Translations under genes and position numbers: made by a program | Notes under the pieces: generated by a model | What the model saw: the letters and a program-made list of their open reading frames with translations, nothing else | The model's database searches: none | Told to the model about the DNA's origin: nothing | Shown: in pieces, positions 23,528 to 32,039 of the stretch | How the letters are laid out: every line of letters begins with the position of its first letter | Position numbering within the stretch: position 1 is the first letter of the stretch | DNA from: Acidobacteriota bacterium | GTDB lineage: Bacteria; Acidobacteriota; Vicinamibacteria; Vicinamibacterales; UBA2999 | Direction of reading: 5' to 3' | DNA length: 33,166 nucleotides | Assembly (NCBI GenBank): GCA_947465645.1 | Contig: CANIBQ010000055.1 | Span: forward strand, 1-33,166

Positions 23528-24214
23528 ATGGTCATTACATTTCGCGTTTTCCTGTGTGCGTCGGCGCTTGCCGTGGTCTCGTGTGCCGGACCGGATGTCG
23601 CATCCGAGCGGGCTCCAGCGGCCGATATCCGGCCTGCCGTCCAGCGGCCGGCGGCGGCGAGCCTTCCACGGATCGTTTTTCTCGGCGACAGCCTGACGGC
23701 TGGCCACGGTCTCGCCCGCGAGCACTCGGTGCCCTCGCTCATTCAGGTGCGTCTCGATGCCGCGGGCTACCGGTACGAGGTGGTCAACGCCGGCGTGTCG
23801 GGAGATACCTCGGCCGGGGGGTTGACCCGGCTCGATTGGTCGATCGACGGCGACGTCGACGTGCTGGTCATCGAGCTCGGGGCCAACGACGGCCTCCGCG
23901 GCCTTCCGGTGAGTGCGATGAAACGCAACCTCACCGAGATCATCACCCGGGCGAAGCAGCGGGGGATCACCGTCATCCTGACCGGGATGGAAGCGCCCCC
24001 GAACTACGGTGCGGACTACACCACCGAGTTTCGGCAGGTCTTCCGGGACCTCGCCCGGGAGCATGACGTGGCGTTCGTCCCTTTCTTTCTCGAGGGCGTG
24101 GCGGGCATTCCGAACCTGAACAATTCCGACGGCCTCCATCCCAACCCCGCCGGCGCGCGCATCATCGAGCAGACGATCTGGCGCGCGCTCGAGCCCGTGC
24201 TCAAAAAATCCTAA
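23528..24214 (+). CDS. TesA-like SGNH arylesterase/thioesterase
   Basis: 228 residues, exported. The N-terminal signal reaches AVVSCAG, so it may be a lipoprotein (C19). All SGNH-hydrolase blocks are present: GDSLTAG (nucleophile S55), the oxyanion Gly in NAGVSGDTSAGG, ELGANDGLRG (N120) and NNSDGLHPN (D201, H204). It hydrolyses acyl esters or thioesters in the periplasm and most resembles TesA. The ATG at 23528 is the start that gives a signal peptide. It is followed after 2 nt by an ABC ATPase and then a permease. The same three genes, tesA, ybbA and ybbP, adjoin in E. coli, but there tesA is divergent. Here all three are collinear. Confidence 0.88.
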   Translation: MVITFRVFLCASALAVVSCAGPDVASERAPAADIRPAVQRPAAASLPRIVFLGDSLTAGHGLAREHSVPSLIQVRLDAAGYRYEVVNAGVSGDTSAGGLTRLDWSIDGDVDVLVIELGANDGLRGLPVSAMKRNLTEIITRAKQRGITVILTGMEAPPNYGADYTTEFRQVFRDLAREHDVAFVPFFLEGVAGIPNLNNSDGLHPNPAGARIIEQTIWRALEPVLKKS

Positions 24215-24216
24215 CG

Positions 24217-24897
24217 ATGATCGAACTCCGCGGCGTCTCGAAGACGGTCCAGAGTGGAGACCGTCCGCTGACCATCCTGCATCCGTTGGACCTGACGATC
24301 GCGTCAGGACGGTTTCTGGCCATCGTGGGTCCGTCCGGGAGCGGCAAGTCGACGCTCCTGGGACTCCTTGCGGGTCTGGATGCGCCCAGCACCGGCGAAA
24401 TTCTCGTCGACGACGTCGACATCACGAAGCTCAGCGAAGACCAGCTCGCGAAGCTGCGCGGCGAGAAGATCGGCTTCGTCTTCCAGTTCTTCCACCTCGT
24501 GCCGTCGCTCACCGCGTTCGAGAACATCCTCGTGCCGATGGAGATTGCCCGCAGGCGCGACGCGGTGGGCCGCGCGCGGCAACTGCTCGATGAAGTGGGG
24601 CTGTCCGACCGCGGACACCATTACCCGTCGCAGCTTTCGGGCGGCGAGCAGCAGCGCGTGGCGATCGCCCGCGCGCTCGCCAACGACCCGCCCATCGTGC
24701 TGGCCGACGAGCCCACCGGCAACCTCGATTCGTCGACGGGCCGGCACATCATGGACTTGCTGCTCGACGTCCGCCGCGTGCGGCGTTCGACGCTGATCCT
24801 TGTCACGCACGACGCCGAGCTGGCGTCACTGGCGGACTCCCGTCTCGTGCTGCGTGACGGCCGGCCGGTCGAAACGCCCGTCGAGGTGGTGCCGTGA
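24217..24897 (+). CDS. ABC transporter ATPase (YbbA/LolD/MacB type)
   Basis: 226 residues, cytoplasmic ATPase. All motifs are in order: Walker [11 protein letters not shown]-loop [18 protein letters not shown], signature [15 protein letters not shown], Walker [13 protein letters not shown] and H-loop VTHD. The [11 protein letters not shown] stretch and the short length are typical of ATPases for FtsX-like permeases that drive work in the periplasm rather than classical import. It starts 2 nt after the esterase stop and ends overlapping the permease start, so it pairs with that permease. A YbbA-like role is inferred from synteny. Confidence 0.92.
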   Translation: MIELRGVSKTVQSGDRPLTILHPLDLTIASGRFLAIVGPSGSGKSTLLGLLAGLDAPSTGEILVDDVDITKLSEDQLAKLRGEKIGFVFQFFHLVPSLTAFENILVPMEIARRRDAVGRARQLLDEVGLSDRGHHYPSQLSGGEQQRVAIARALANDPPIVLADEPTGNLDSSTGRHIMDLLLDVRRVRRSTLILVTHDAELASLADSRLVLRDGRPVETPVEVVP

Positions 24898-27458
24898 TGT
24901 TCGTCATTCGCATGGCGCTGCGCGAGATACGGGCATCGTGGCAGCGGCTGTTGTTCTTCTTCGTCTGCATCGCGATCGGCGTCGGCTCGATCGTCGCCCT
25001 GCGGTCGGTCATCCAGAGCGTCCGCCTGGCGCTGGCGGGGGAGGCGCGGTCGCTGCTGGCCTCCGACGTGATGATTACCGGCAATCGCCCGTGGACGGAG
25101 AAGGTGCTCGCGACGCTGCAGGCGGAACAGCGTGCCGGCCGGATCAGCGCGCGATCGGAGGCCACCGAGCTCCCGACGATGGTGAGGCCGGCGGATCCGG
25201 CGCAGAGCGGGACGCGGATGGTGGAGCTTCGCGCCGTCCAGGCCGGGTTCCCTTTCTATGGCTCGCTGACGCTGCGCGACGGACGGTACTCGCATGCGCT
25301 GCTGAAGGATCACGGCGCGCTGGTCCGGCCGGAGCTGCTGGCCCAGCTCGGATTGTCGATCGGGGATCGCATCCTGATCGGGACGCAATCGTTCGAGGTG
25401 CGAGGCGTCATCACCGCCGAGCCCGGGCGGCGGCTGGGCGCGTTCACGCTCGGGCCGCGGGTGATCATCGACCACGCGGATCTCGCAGGCACCGGACTGC
25501 TGACGTTCGGCAGCCGCGCCTCGTATCAGCAACTGCTGCAGGTGCCGGACGCGGCGGTCGATCCGCTGTCCGAGGACCTGCGCCTGTCGTTTGCCAACGA
25601 CTTCGTCGGCGTCAGATCGTACCGACGCAGCGAAGACCAGATGGGCGAGAACCTGACGCGGGCGGAAAACTACCTGAGCCTCGTCGGCCTGGTCGTGCTG
25701 ATCCTGGGAGGCATCGGCGTCTCGAGCGTGACGCGGGTGTTCGTGCAGCAGAAAGTCCGCAGCATCGCGATCCTCAAGTGCATCGGGACCACGTCTGGAC
25801 AGATGCTCGCGATCTACATGACGCAGGTCCTGGTGCTCGGTCTCGCGGGCAGCGCGTTGGGCGTGGCGCTGGCGGCCGGCGTCATGGCGGCCGTCCCCTC
25901 ATTGGTCGGCGGCCTCGGCACCACCATCCAGGTGGACTTCGGCCTGAGCGCGGCCGCGGTGCTGCAGGGGCTGTCGATCGGCCTGCTCGTCTCGCTGCTG
26001 TTCTCGCTCGTCCCGCTCCTCGAAGTGCGGCACGTCAAGCCGTCGCTGCTGCTGCGGCAGGACATTCCCGCGTCGCCGACGTTTGACTGGCTGAAGTGGT
26101 CGGTGACCGGCGCCGTGGCGGCGGCGCTGGTGGGCGTGGCGGCCTGGCAGGCGGGATCGCTCGAAATCGGCCTCATGCTTTCGGGCGGATTCGTCGGGGT
26201 GGCGTTCATCCTCCATCTCGCCGGCGCGGCGCTGGTGCGCGCCGTGCAGCCGCTTCGATACGCGCGCTCTTTCGCCCTGCGGCAGGCGGTGCTGCACATC
26301 GCGCGCCCCGGCAACCAGACGCGCGTCATCCTCCTCGCGGTCGGCCTCGGCACCTTCTTCATCCTCGGCGTGCGCACGCTGCAGGCGAACCTCCTTCGCG
26401 ACTTTGCCATTCAGGCGGGGGAGAACGCGCCCGACATGTTCCTCATCGACATCCAGCCCAACCAGCGGGATCGGCTGGCGACGTTCGTGGACACCGCGAA
26501 CGGGCCGTCGCCGTCGCCGAAGTTGATGCCCGTGCTCCGCGCCAGGGTCGTTGCGGTCAGGGGCCAGGAAATCGAGCTCGATAGCTACGAGGCGGTGCGG
26601 GGGCGTGGAGGCCTGTCGCGGGAATTCACCGTGACCTATCGCCCCCACCTCGAGGCCAACGAAGAGCTCATCGAAGGCCGGTGGTGGGGTGACGCGCCCC
26701 TGCAGGGAGAGCCGGAGGTGTCGATCGAAGATCGATTCTCCGATCGCGACAACGACGGCAACTTCCGCCTCGGCTCGCGGATTCGCGTCGGCGACCAGAT
26801 GAGCTTCGACGTGCTCGGCCGCATCGTCACGGCGAGAGTCACCAGCGTTCGTCGTGTCGACTGGCAGGATTTTCGCGCCGGTGGCTTCATGTTCGTCTTC
26901 CGTCCGGGGACCTTCGACCAGGCGCCGCACACGTTCATTTCAGCCCTGCAGGGGCCCCGTGATCCCGACGCGCGCGCGCGGATGCAGTCGGATCTCGTGA
27001 CGCAGTTCCCCAACGTGTCGGTGATCGACCTGAAGGAGATCCTCCAGATGGTGCAGGAGGTCGTGAACAAGGTGACGCTGGCGGTCACCGTCGTTGGCGC
27101 CCTGGTGCTGCTGAGCGGTGTGCTGATCCTGGTCGGCGCCGTCTCGATGACGAAGTTCCGGCGCGTGTACGAAGCCGCCATCCTGAAGACGCTCGGCGCC
27201 AACAGCCGGCTGATCGCGACCATGCTGCTGCTCGAGTACGGCGTGCTCGGCGCGATCGCGGGCACCGTCGGCGCGGTCGGCGCCATCGCGCTGAGCTGGG
27301 GCGTGGCGCGTTACGCGCTGGATCTCCCATGGCAGGCGTCGCCGCTCATCACCGTCACGGGCATCGCCGCCACGACGATTCTCGTCGCGGCGATCGGCGT
27401 GCTCGCGAGCCTCGACGTACTCAGGCACAAGCCGCTCGCCACGCTGCGCGCGGAGTAG
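24897..27458 (+). CDS. ABC transporter permease, FtsX-like (YbbP type)
   Basis: 853 residues. One N-terminal membrane helix ([20 protein letters not shown]) is followed by a large periplasmic domain. Then come several membrane helices in two FtsX units (about 260-400 and 720-850) and a short central membrane section (about 415-480). The repeated cores [20 protein letters not shown] and [20 protein letters not shown] are the FtsX coupling regions. This ten-helix-like, duplicated layout matches YbbP. The ATG at 24897 overlaps the ATPase stop (TGATG) and has GAGGTGG 8 nt upstream; a GTG at 24894 would add one residue. With the ATPase and esterase it probably moves or exposes lipid-like molecules at the inner membrane. 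Confidence 0.9.
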   Translation: MFVIRMALREIRASWQRLLFFFVCIAIGVGSIVALRSVIQSVRLALAGEARSLLASDVMITGNRPWTEKVLATLQAEQRAGRISARSEATELPTMVRPADPAQSGTRMVELRAVQAGFPFYGSLTLRDGRYSHALLKDHGALVRPELLAQLGLSIGDRILIGTQSFEVRGVITAEPGRRLGAFTLGPRVIIDHADLAGTGLLTFGSRASYQQLLQVPDAAVDPLSEDLRLSFANDFVGVRSYRRSEDQMGENLTRAENYLSLVGLVVLILGGIGVSSVTRVFVQQKVRSIAILKCIGTTSGQMLAIYMTQVLVLGLAGSALGVALAAGVMAAVPSLVGGLGTTIQVDFGLSAAAVLQGLSIGLLVSLLFSLVPLLEVRHVKPSLLLRQDIPASPTFDWLKWSVTGAVAAALVGVAAWQAGSLEIGLMLSGGFVGVAFILHLAGAALVRAVQPLRYARSFALRQAVLHIARPGNQTRVILLAVGLGTFFILGVRTLQANLLRDFAIQAGENAPDMFLIDIQPNQRDRLATFVDTANGPSPSPKLMPVLRARVVAVRGQEIELDSYEAVRGRGGLSREFTVTYRPHLEANEELIEGRWWGDAPLQGEPEVSIEDRFSDRDNDGNFRLGSRIRVGDQMSFDVLGRIVTARVTSVRRVDWQDFRAGGFMFVFRPGTFDQAPHTFISALQGPRDPDARARMQSDLVTQFPNVSVIDLKEILQMVQEVVNKVTLAVTVVGALVLLSGVLILVGAVSMTKFRRVYEAAILKTLGANSRLIATMLLLEYGVLGAIAGTVGAVGAIALSWGVARYALDLPWQASPLITVTGIAATTILVAAIGVLASLDVLRHKPLATLRAE

Positions 27459-27478
27459 CGAAGTGCGTCCGGGTGCCG

Positions 27479-27487
27479 TGCTAACAT
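27479..27487 (+). promoter_or_regulatory. Extended -10 promoter of the dksA-like gene
   Basis: TG-C-TAACAT matches the extended -10 form TGnTAnnnT, 30 nt before the chosen start. It lies after the permease stop, so the dksA-like, ferritin-like and folK genes likely form their own unit. Confidence 0.4.
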
Positions 27488-27517
27488 CGTTTGTTGTCCG
27501 AGGGAGTGAAGGCTGGA

Positions 27518-27856
27518 ATGGACATGGAGACCTACCGGGGCGCGTTGCGGGCGAAGCAGGCGGAGCTGCTCGGCGGGGCGGCGTCGAAGCCGCTTCAGTG
27601 GAGCATGGAGAACAATTCGGGACGCCAGGGCGACATGGCGGACCAGGCGAGCGGGAACAACGAAGTTCACATTCAACTGAAGCTGAAGCAGACCGACGCG
27701 AAGATCCTGCAGGCCATCGAAGACGCGCTGGGCCGCATCGAGGACGGGTCGTACGGCGCCTGCCGTGACTGCGGCGAGCGAATCGCAGAACCGCGGCTCA
27801 AGGCCATTCCTTGGACGCGCGTCTGCATCACCTGCAAGGAAAAGCAGAAGGCATAG
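27518..27856 (+). CDS. DksA/TraR-type zinc-finger regulator
   Basis: 112 residues. A helical hairpin (about 1-75) is followed by a four-Cys zinc finger: C82 and C85 (ACRDCGERI), C103 and C106 (RVCITCKEKQ). DksA-like proteins enter the secondary channel of RNA polymerase and alter rRNA and stress promoters, often together with ppGpp. The protein is shorter than E. coli DksA (151) and like the small homologues common outside Gammaproteobacteria. Hairpin-tip residues may be DMADQAS, resembling the D.AD.A tips of relatives. In-frame TTG (27491) and GTG (27506) lie upstream; the ATG at 27518 with GAAGG before it seems best. It ends 6 nt before the ferritin-like gene. Confidence 0.82.
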   Translation: MDMETYRGALRAKQAELLGGAASKPLQWSMENNSGRQGDMADQASGNNEVHIQLKLKQTDAKILQAIEDALGRIEDGSYGACRDCGERIAEPRLKAIPWTRVCITCKEKQKA

Positions 27857-27862
27857 CCCACC

Positions 27863-28369
27863 GTGAAACAGGCCGAGCTGCAGCAATTTCTCACGGCATT
27901 CGCCGCCGACCGCGTCGCGCTGCTCCAGCGCCATGAGGCCGGGGCACGGGTCGTCAGCAACTACGACTTCAACAACACCTACCAATACGTGATCAGCCGT
28001 GAGGAAACGCACCTCACCTGGCTGCAGGGTGCGCTCGCCGAATTCGGCGCGCCGCTGCCATCGCCGTCCAGGACGCTCGCCGTGCCCGCGGTGGAGAACT
28101 CGGGAAAGAAGATCAACCCCGCTTCGTTCCGCAACATTCTCCAGGACGACGTGACCCATCTGGGCGTGTTTGTCGATCTGTGGCGCCAGCGAATCGATTC
28201 GGTGGCCCACGCGCGGCACCGCACGATGCTGAAGGTGGTCATCGGCGAATCACTCGAACATCAGCGCTTCTTCGAGCAGGCGGCCGCCGGGTTCGAGGAC
28301 CTGCTCGGCAAACGCACGGGCGGCGTGCCCCGGCAGGGCGCCGTGCTGTCGACCCGCTGGATGGAATAG
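27863..28369 (+). CDS. Ferritin-like helical protein, possibly diiron
   Basis: 168 residues, cytoplasmic, GTG start 6 nt after the dksA-like stop. Four amphipathic helices are visible, with possible metal ligands: E25 and E47/H50 (REETHLTWL), D96/H99 (DDVTHLG) and E129/E132/H133 (GESLEHQRFF). The ExxH pairs suggest a rubrerythrin- or ferritin-like diiron bundle. The second-half pattern is imperfect, so metal binding is only likely. A possible role is handling of iron or peroxide. It is followed 2 nt later by folK. Confidence 0.6.
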   Translation: MKQAELQQFLTAFAADRVALLQRHEAGARVVSNYDFNNTYQYVISREETHLTWLQGALAEFGAPLPSPSRTLAVPAVENSGKKINPASFRNILQDDVTHLGVFVDLWRQRIDSVAHARHRTMLKVVIGESLEHQRFFEQAAAGFEDLLGKRTGGVPRQGAVLSTRWME

Positions 28370-28371
28370 CG

Positions 28372-28812
28372 CTGATTCCGGTCGCGATCGCGCTCGGCAG
28401 CAATCTCGGCGACCGCGAGCGCTACCTCCTCGATGCCATCGAGGCGCTGAAACCCTCCATCCACGATCTTCGGGTCTCAACCTTCCACGACACCGCAGCG
28501 GTCGGTGTGGGCGATCAGCCCCGCTTCTTAAACGCCGCCGCCGTCGGGCGCACATCCCTCACGCCGCGTGCGCTGCTCGAGACACTGCTCCGGGTGGAGC
28601 GCGATTTCGGACGCGAGCGTCCGTGCCCTGGGGCGGCGCGTACACTCGACCTCGACCTGATTTTGTATGGGGACCGCGTGATCGAAGAAGTGGGGCTCAG
28701 CGTCCCTCATCCCAGGTTTCGCGAGCGACGCTTCGTGCTGGCGCCACTCGCGGAAGTGGCGCCCGACTGGATTGATCCGGTGACCGGTCGGTCGATCAGG
28801 GACTTGATCTAG
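28372..28812 (+). CDS. folK: 6-hydroxymethyl-7,8-dihydropterin pyrophosphokinase (HPPK)
   Basis: 146 residues, cytoplasmic enzyme of folate synthesis that moves pyrophosphate from ATP to hydroxymethyl-dihydropterin. Family motifs are clear: ALGSNLGDRERYL, DQPRFLNAA, the RTLDLDLILYGD motif with the two magnesium-binding Asp, and HPRFRERRFVLAPLAEVAP. The Trp usual in the segment before RTLDLD is missing. The expected start just before IPVAIALGSN has no ATG, GTG or TTG. The only plausible codons are CTG at 28372, ATT at 28375 or ATA at 28366. CTG lies 2 nt after the preceding stop, so reinitiation is likely. The nearest standard in-frame start (28180) would add 64 non-homologous residues encoded inside the ferritin-like gene. 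Confidence 0.85.
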   Translation: MIPVAIALGSNLGDRERYLLDAIEALKPSIHDLRVSTFHDTAAVGVGDQPRFLNAAAVGRTSLTPRALLETLLRVERDFGRERPCPGAARTLDLDLILYGDRVIEEVGLSVPHPRFRERRFVLAPLAEVAPDWIDPVTGRSIRDLI

Positions 28813-28830
28813 AGAGCGTCTTCCAGACGA

Positions 28831-28905
28831 ACGTAGTGTCCGCCTTCAGGCGGACCGCCGATCTCGGCCCGTGAATCGCGGTCCGGCCCAAGCCGGACAC
28901 TACGT
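28831..28905. repeat. 75-bp symmetrical hairpin element (MITE/REP-doublet-like)
   Basis: The element has perfect 12-bp terminal inverted repeats: ACGTAGTGTCCG (28831-28842) and CGGACACTACGT (28894-28905). Each end also folds alone: GTCCGCC-TTCA-GGCGGAC (28838-28855) and GTCCGGC-CCAA-GCCGGAC (28881-28898). A further inner pair, CGGACCGC (28851-28858) and GCGGTCCG (28878-28885), allows one long cruciform. A related hairpin occurs at 18174-18187. It lies between the convergent folK and RND genes and could end transcription from both sides. No coding region is present in 28813-28925. Confidence 0.7.
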
Positions 28906-28925
28906 ACGAATGAAATCTGGATTCG

Positions 28926-31900
28926 TTAGGCGCGCACGCGCGTGCGCGGCCTCCAGCCTTCCTCGAACAAGGTGTAGAGCGCCGGCACGAGCACCAGCGT
29001 CACCACCGTTGACGCGAGCAGACCTCCCACGACCACGCGCGCGAGCGGCGCCTGAAGCTCGCCGCCCTCGCCGAGCCCGATGGCCATCGGCACCAGTCCG
29101 AGCATCGTCGCAATCGACGTCATGAGAATCGGCCGCAGGCGGGTGCGTCCGCTCAGTTCCACCGCCTCGCGAAGCGGGATACCGTCGCGCCGGCGCAGCG
29201 TGTTGATGTAATCCACCAGCAGGATGGCGTTGCTGACGACGATGCCGGCGAGCATGATGACGCCGAGGTACGCCTGCATGCTGAACGACGTGCCGGTGAG
29301 CAGCAGGCTGAGGACGACTCCGATGCCGGCGACCGGGATCGAGAACATGATCACGAACGGATCTCTCAGCGACTCGTACTGCGACGCCATCACCGCGTAG
29401 ACCAGCAGGACGGCGAGGATGAGCACCAACTGCAGTTGGCGGAACGACCGGGCCTGTTCTTCCACCGCCGCGCCGAACCCGATGGCGAAGTCGGGCGGGA
29501 CGCTGATTTCGCCGAGCCGTTGCTGCACGGCGGCCACCGCATCGCTGAGCGGAATTTCGGGGTCGGCATTGACCCGGGTCAGCCGCTCCATGTTCTTCCG
29601 GTCGATCTGCACGGGGCCTGTCTCGCGGGCCACCGACAGCAGGTTGCGCGCCGGCACGACCTGTCCGCCCGGCGTGGCGACCAGCACTTCGCCGATATCG
29701 GAGATCGCTTCGCGATCCGCCTGGCGCAGCCGCACGACGATCGGGTATTCGTTGCCGCGTTCCCGGTACTGTGCGGCGGTCGTGCCGGCCACGTTGGTTT
29801 GAATGGTCGTGGTGACGGCCTGAGGCGTCATCCCGAGCATGGCGGCCTTGGGACGGTCGACGCGGATGGCGATTTCAGGCCGGCCGGCGTCCTGGCCGAG
29901 CTGCACGTCGGCGACGCCCGGGGTCGTCTCCATGACCGCTCGCGCCTCGGCGGCGATCCGCTTCGCGTCGTCGAGGTCGTGGCCGCGAATCTCGAGTGAC
30001 AGGCGGTCGCCGCCGCCTGGTCCGCCGCCGCCGCCGAGCAGACGGTTCAGGTTGAAGTTTCCGCCTGAGGCGTTGGCGCGGATGACGACGCCGGGGAGTC
30101 CCGAGAGCCGCCGCCGCAGGTCCTGGGCAATGGCCGCGTTGGTGCGCTGGCGCTCATCGCGGGGCACGAGGCGGATGTTGATCTGGCCGCGGTTGGTGCT
30201 CCCGCCTGGGCCTGGGCCGGCGCCGCCGCCACCGCTGACCATGATGGTCGTGGCCTCCGGGACGGCGTCCTTGACCATCTCCTCGAGCCGCAGCATGACG
30301 GCTTCCGTACGCTCGACGCGCGTGCCGATCGGGAGCTCCGCGTTGACGTTGACCTCGCCTTCGTCGGCCTCTGGCAGCAGCTCGCTGGTGAGCAGCGGGA
30401 AAAGGACAATGGAGAGGACGACGAGTGCAGCCGCTCCCATGATGACCGTGGGTCGATGGGCGAGGGTCACGTGCAGCACCTTTCGGTAGCCGTCGTCCAT
30501 GCTCTCGAGAAACCGCTCGCTCGCGCGGAACATCGCGCCGACGATGCCTTGACGCGCGGCCTCTTCGTCCGGCGTCTTCAGCCAGCGGGAGCAGAGCACC
30601 GGCACCACCGTGACCGCGACGAACAGCGACATCGCCAGCGAGAACATCACCACGAACGACAGGTCGCGGAACAGGATGCTCGAGGCGCCCGAAAGGAAGA
30701 CGAGCGGGACGAAGACCGCAATGTGGGTGAGCGTCGAGGCAAGAATCGCGGACCAGACTTCTTCGCTGCCGTCGATGGCGGCGGTCAGCCTGTCCTTGCC
30801 CATGTGGAGGTGGCGATGCGTGTTCTCCAGCACCACGATGGACGCATCGACAATCATGCCGACGCCGAGGGCCAGGCCTCCGAACGTCATCGTATTCAGC
30901 GTGAAGCCGCCGAAGAAGAGCAGCGCGAATGTGCCGATCACCGACACCGGGATCGAAATGCACACGATCAGGGTCGAGCGGAAGTCGCGGAGAAACGCAA
31001 AGATGATGAGCACGACGAGAAGACCGCCGATGAGCGCGTGCTCCTGGACGTTGGCAATCGCCCGTTCGATGTAGGTCGAAGAGTCCTGCGTGACGATGAT
31101 ACGAATGCCCGGCACCTCGCGGTTGATGCGCTCCATCTCCGCCTTGATGCCCTCGGCGACCGTGACGGTGTTCTGGCCCGACTGCTTGTTGACCTGCAGC
31201 CGCACGCCGGGCTTGCCGTCGATGCGCAGGAACTGGCGCCGGTCTTCGGTGCCGTCCACGACGTCGGCGATGTCGCGGAGGTAGACCGGCACGCCCTCTC
31301 GCGTCATCACCACGAGGCCTCGGACATCGTCGAGGCTGGTGAACTGGCCCTGGCTGCGAACCAGGTACGTGGCATCGCCCTGCGTCACCTCGCCGAGCGG
31401 CACGTTCTGGTTTTCCTGCCGGAGCGTCTGCACGACGCGATCGACGGACAGGTTGAGCGCGGTGATCTTTTCTTTGGAGAGCTCGACGTGGATCTGCCGG
31501 CGAAGGCCGCCGTTCACCGTGACGGCCGCCACGCCGGCGACGCGCTCCAGCCGCGGTGATAGTTCGTTCTCCGCGATCTCGCGCAGCGTGACCGGATCGA
31601 AGTCCCCCTGCACCGCAAGCTGGATGATGGGGAATGCGTTGGAGTCGAACTTGAAAATTTGCGGCGGGTCGGCGTCTTCCGGAAGGCGCCCCCGGACGCG
31701 GTCGAGTCGCGAGCGCACGTCATCAGTGGCTTCGGCCATGTCCGTGCCCCACGCGAAGTTCATGCGAATCTGGCTGCGGCCTTCCTCCGAGCTCGAGTTG
31801 ACCTGCTGCACCCCGGCCACAGCGCTGACCGACTGTTCGAGCGGCCGCGTGACGAGCTCTTCCATCTCGAGCGGTCCGACGCCGGTGTAGTTCACGCTGA

Positions 31901-32039
31901 CCGTCACGGTCGGCTGTTCGAATGCAGGCATCAGGTCGACCGGCAGGCGCGTCAGCGAGATCGCACCGAGCAGGACGACCACCGCGCTCACCATGAACAT
32001 CGTGACCGGGCGCTCGATTGCGAAACGAGGGATGCTCAC
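28926..32039 (-). CDS. RND efflux permease (HAE1/AcrB-like)
   Basis: 1037 residues, inner membrane, normal length for trimeric proton-driven exporters. The first helix (FAIERPVTMFMVSAVVVLLG), large porter loops, and helices TM2-6 (HALIGGLLVVLIIFAFLRDF onward) and TM8-12 are visible. TM4 reads LGVGMIVDASIVVLEN, with one Asp where AcrB has two adjacent ones, as in many AcrB relatives. Two Gly-rich insertions (GGGGAGPGPGG and LLGGGGGPGGG, about residues 615-700) lie in the porter domain. The GTG start overlaps the fusion-protein stop by 4 nt, so the pump and adaptor are coupled. Substrates (drugs, detergents or others) cannot be told. No outer-membrane channel gene is in the window. Confidence 0.93.
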   Translation of the reverse strand: MSIPRFAIERPVTMFMVSAVVVLLGAISLTRLPVDLMPAFEQPTVTVSVNYTGVGPLEMEELVTRPLEQSVSAVAGVQQVNSSSEEGRSQIRMNFAWGTDMAEATDDVRSRLDRVRGRLPEDADPPQIFKFDSNAFPIIQLAVQGDFDPVTLREIAENELSPRLERVAGVAAVTVNGGLRRQIHVELSKEKITALNLSVDRVVQTLRQENQNVPLGEVTQGDATYLVRSQGQFTSLDDVRGLVVMTREGVPVYLRDIADVVDGTEDRRQFLRIDGKPGVRLQVNKQSGQNTVTVAEGIKAEMERINREVPGIRIIVTQDSSTYIERAIANVQEHALIGGLLVVLIIFAFLRDFRSTLIVCISIPVSVIGTFALLFFGGFTLNTMTFGGLALGVGMIVDASIVVLENTHRHLHMGKDRLTAAIDGSEEVWSAILASTLTHIAVFVPLVFLSGASSILFRDLSFVVMFSLAMSLFVAVTVVPVLCSRWLKTPDEEAARQGIVGAMFRASERFLESMDDGYRKVLHVTLAHRPTVIMGAAALVVLSIVLFPLLTSELLPEADEGEVNVNAELPIGTRVERTEAVMLRLEEMVKDAVPEATTIMVSGGGGAGPGPGGSTNRGQINIRLVPRDERQRTNAAIAQDLRRRLSGLPGVVIRANASGGNFNLNRLLGGGGGPGGGDRLSLEIRGHDLDDAKRIAAEARAVMETTPGVADVQLGQDAGRPEIAIRVDRPKAAMLGMTPQAVTTTIQTNVAGTTAAQYRERGNEYPIVVRLRQADREAISDIGEVLVATPGGQVVPARNLLSVARETGPVQIDRKNMERLTRVNADPEIPLSDAVAAVQQRLGEISVPPDFAIGFGAAVEEQARSFRQLQLVLILAVLLVYAVMASQYESLRDPFVIMFSIPVAGIGVVLSLLLTGTSFSMQAYLGVIMLAGIVVSNAILLVDYINTLRRRDGIPLREAVELSGRTRLRPILMTSIATMLGLVPMAIGLGEGGELQAPLARVVVGGLLASTVVTLVLVPALYTLFEEGWRPRTRVRA

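Noticed and set aside
28180..28371. Long N-terminal extension of folK from the ATG at 28180
   Set aside because: The added 64 residues are encoded inside the ferritin-like gene, are low-complexity Arg-rich and match nothing in HPPK, whose fold begins at IPVAIALGSN.
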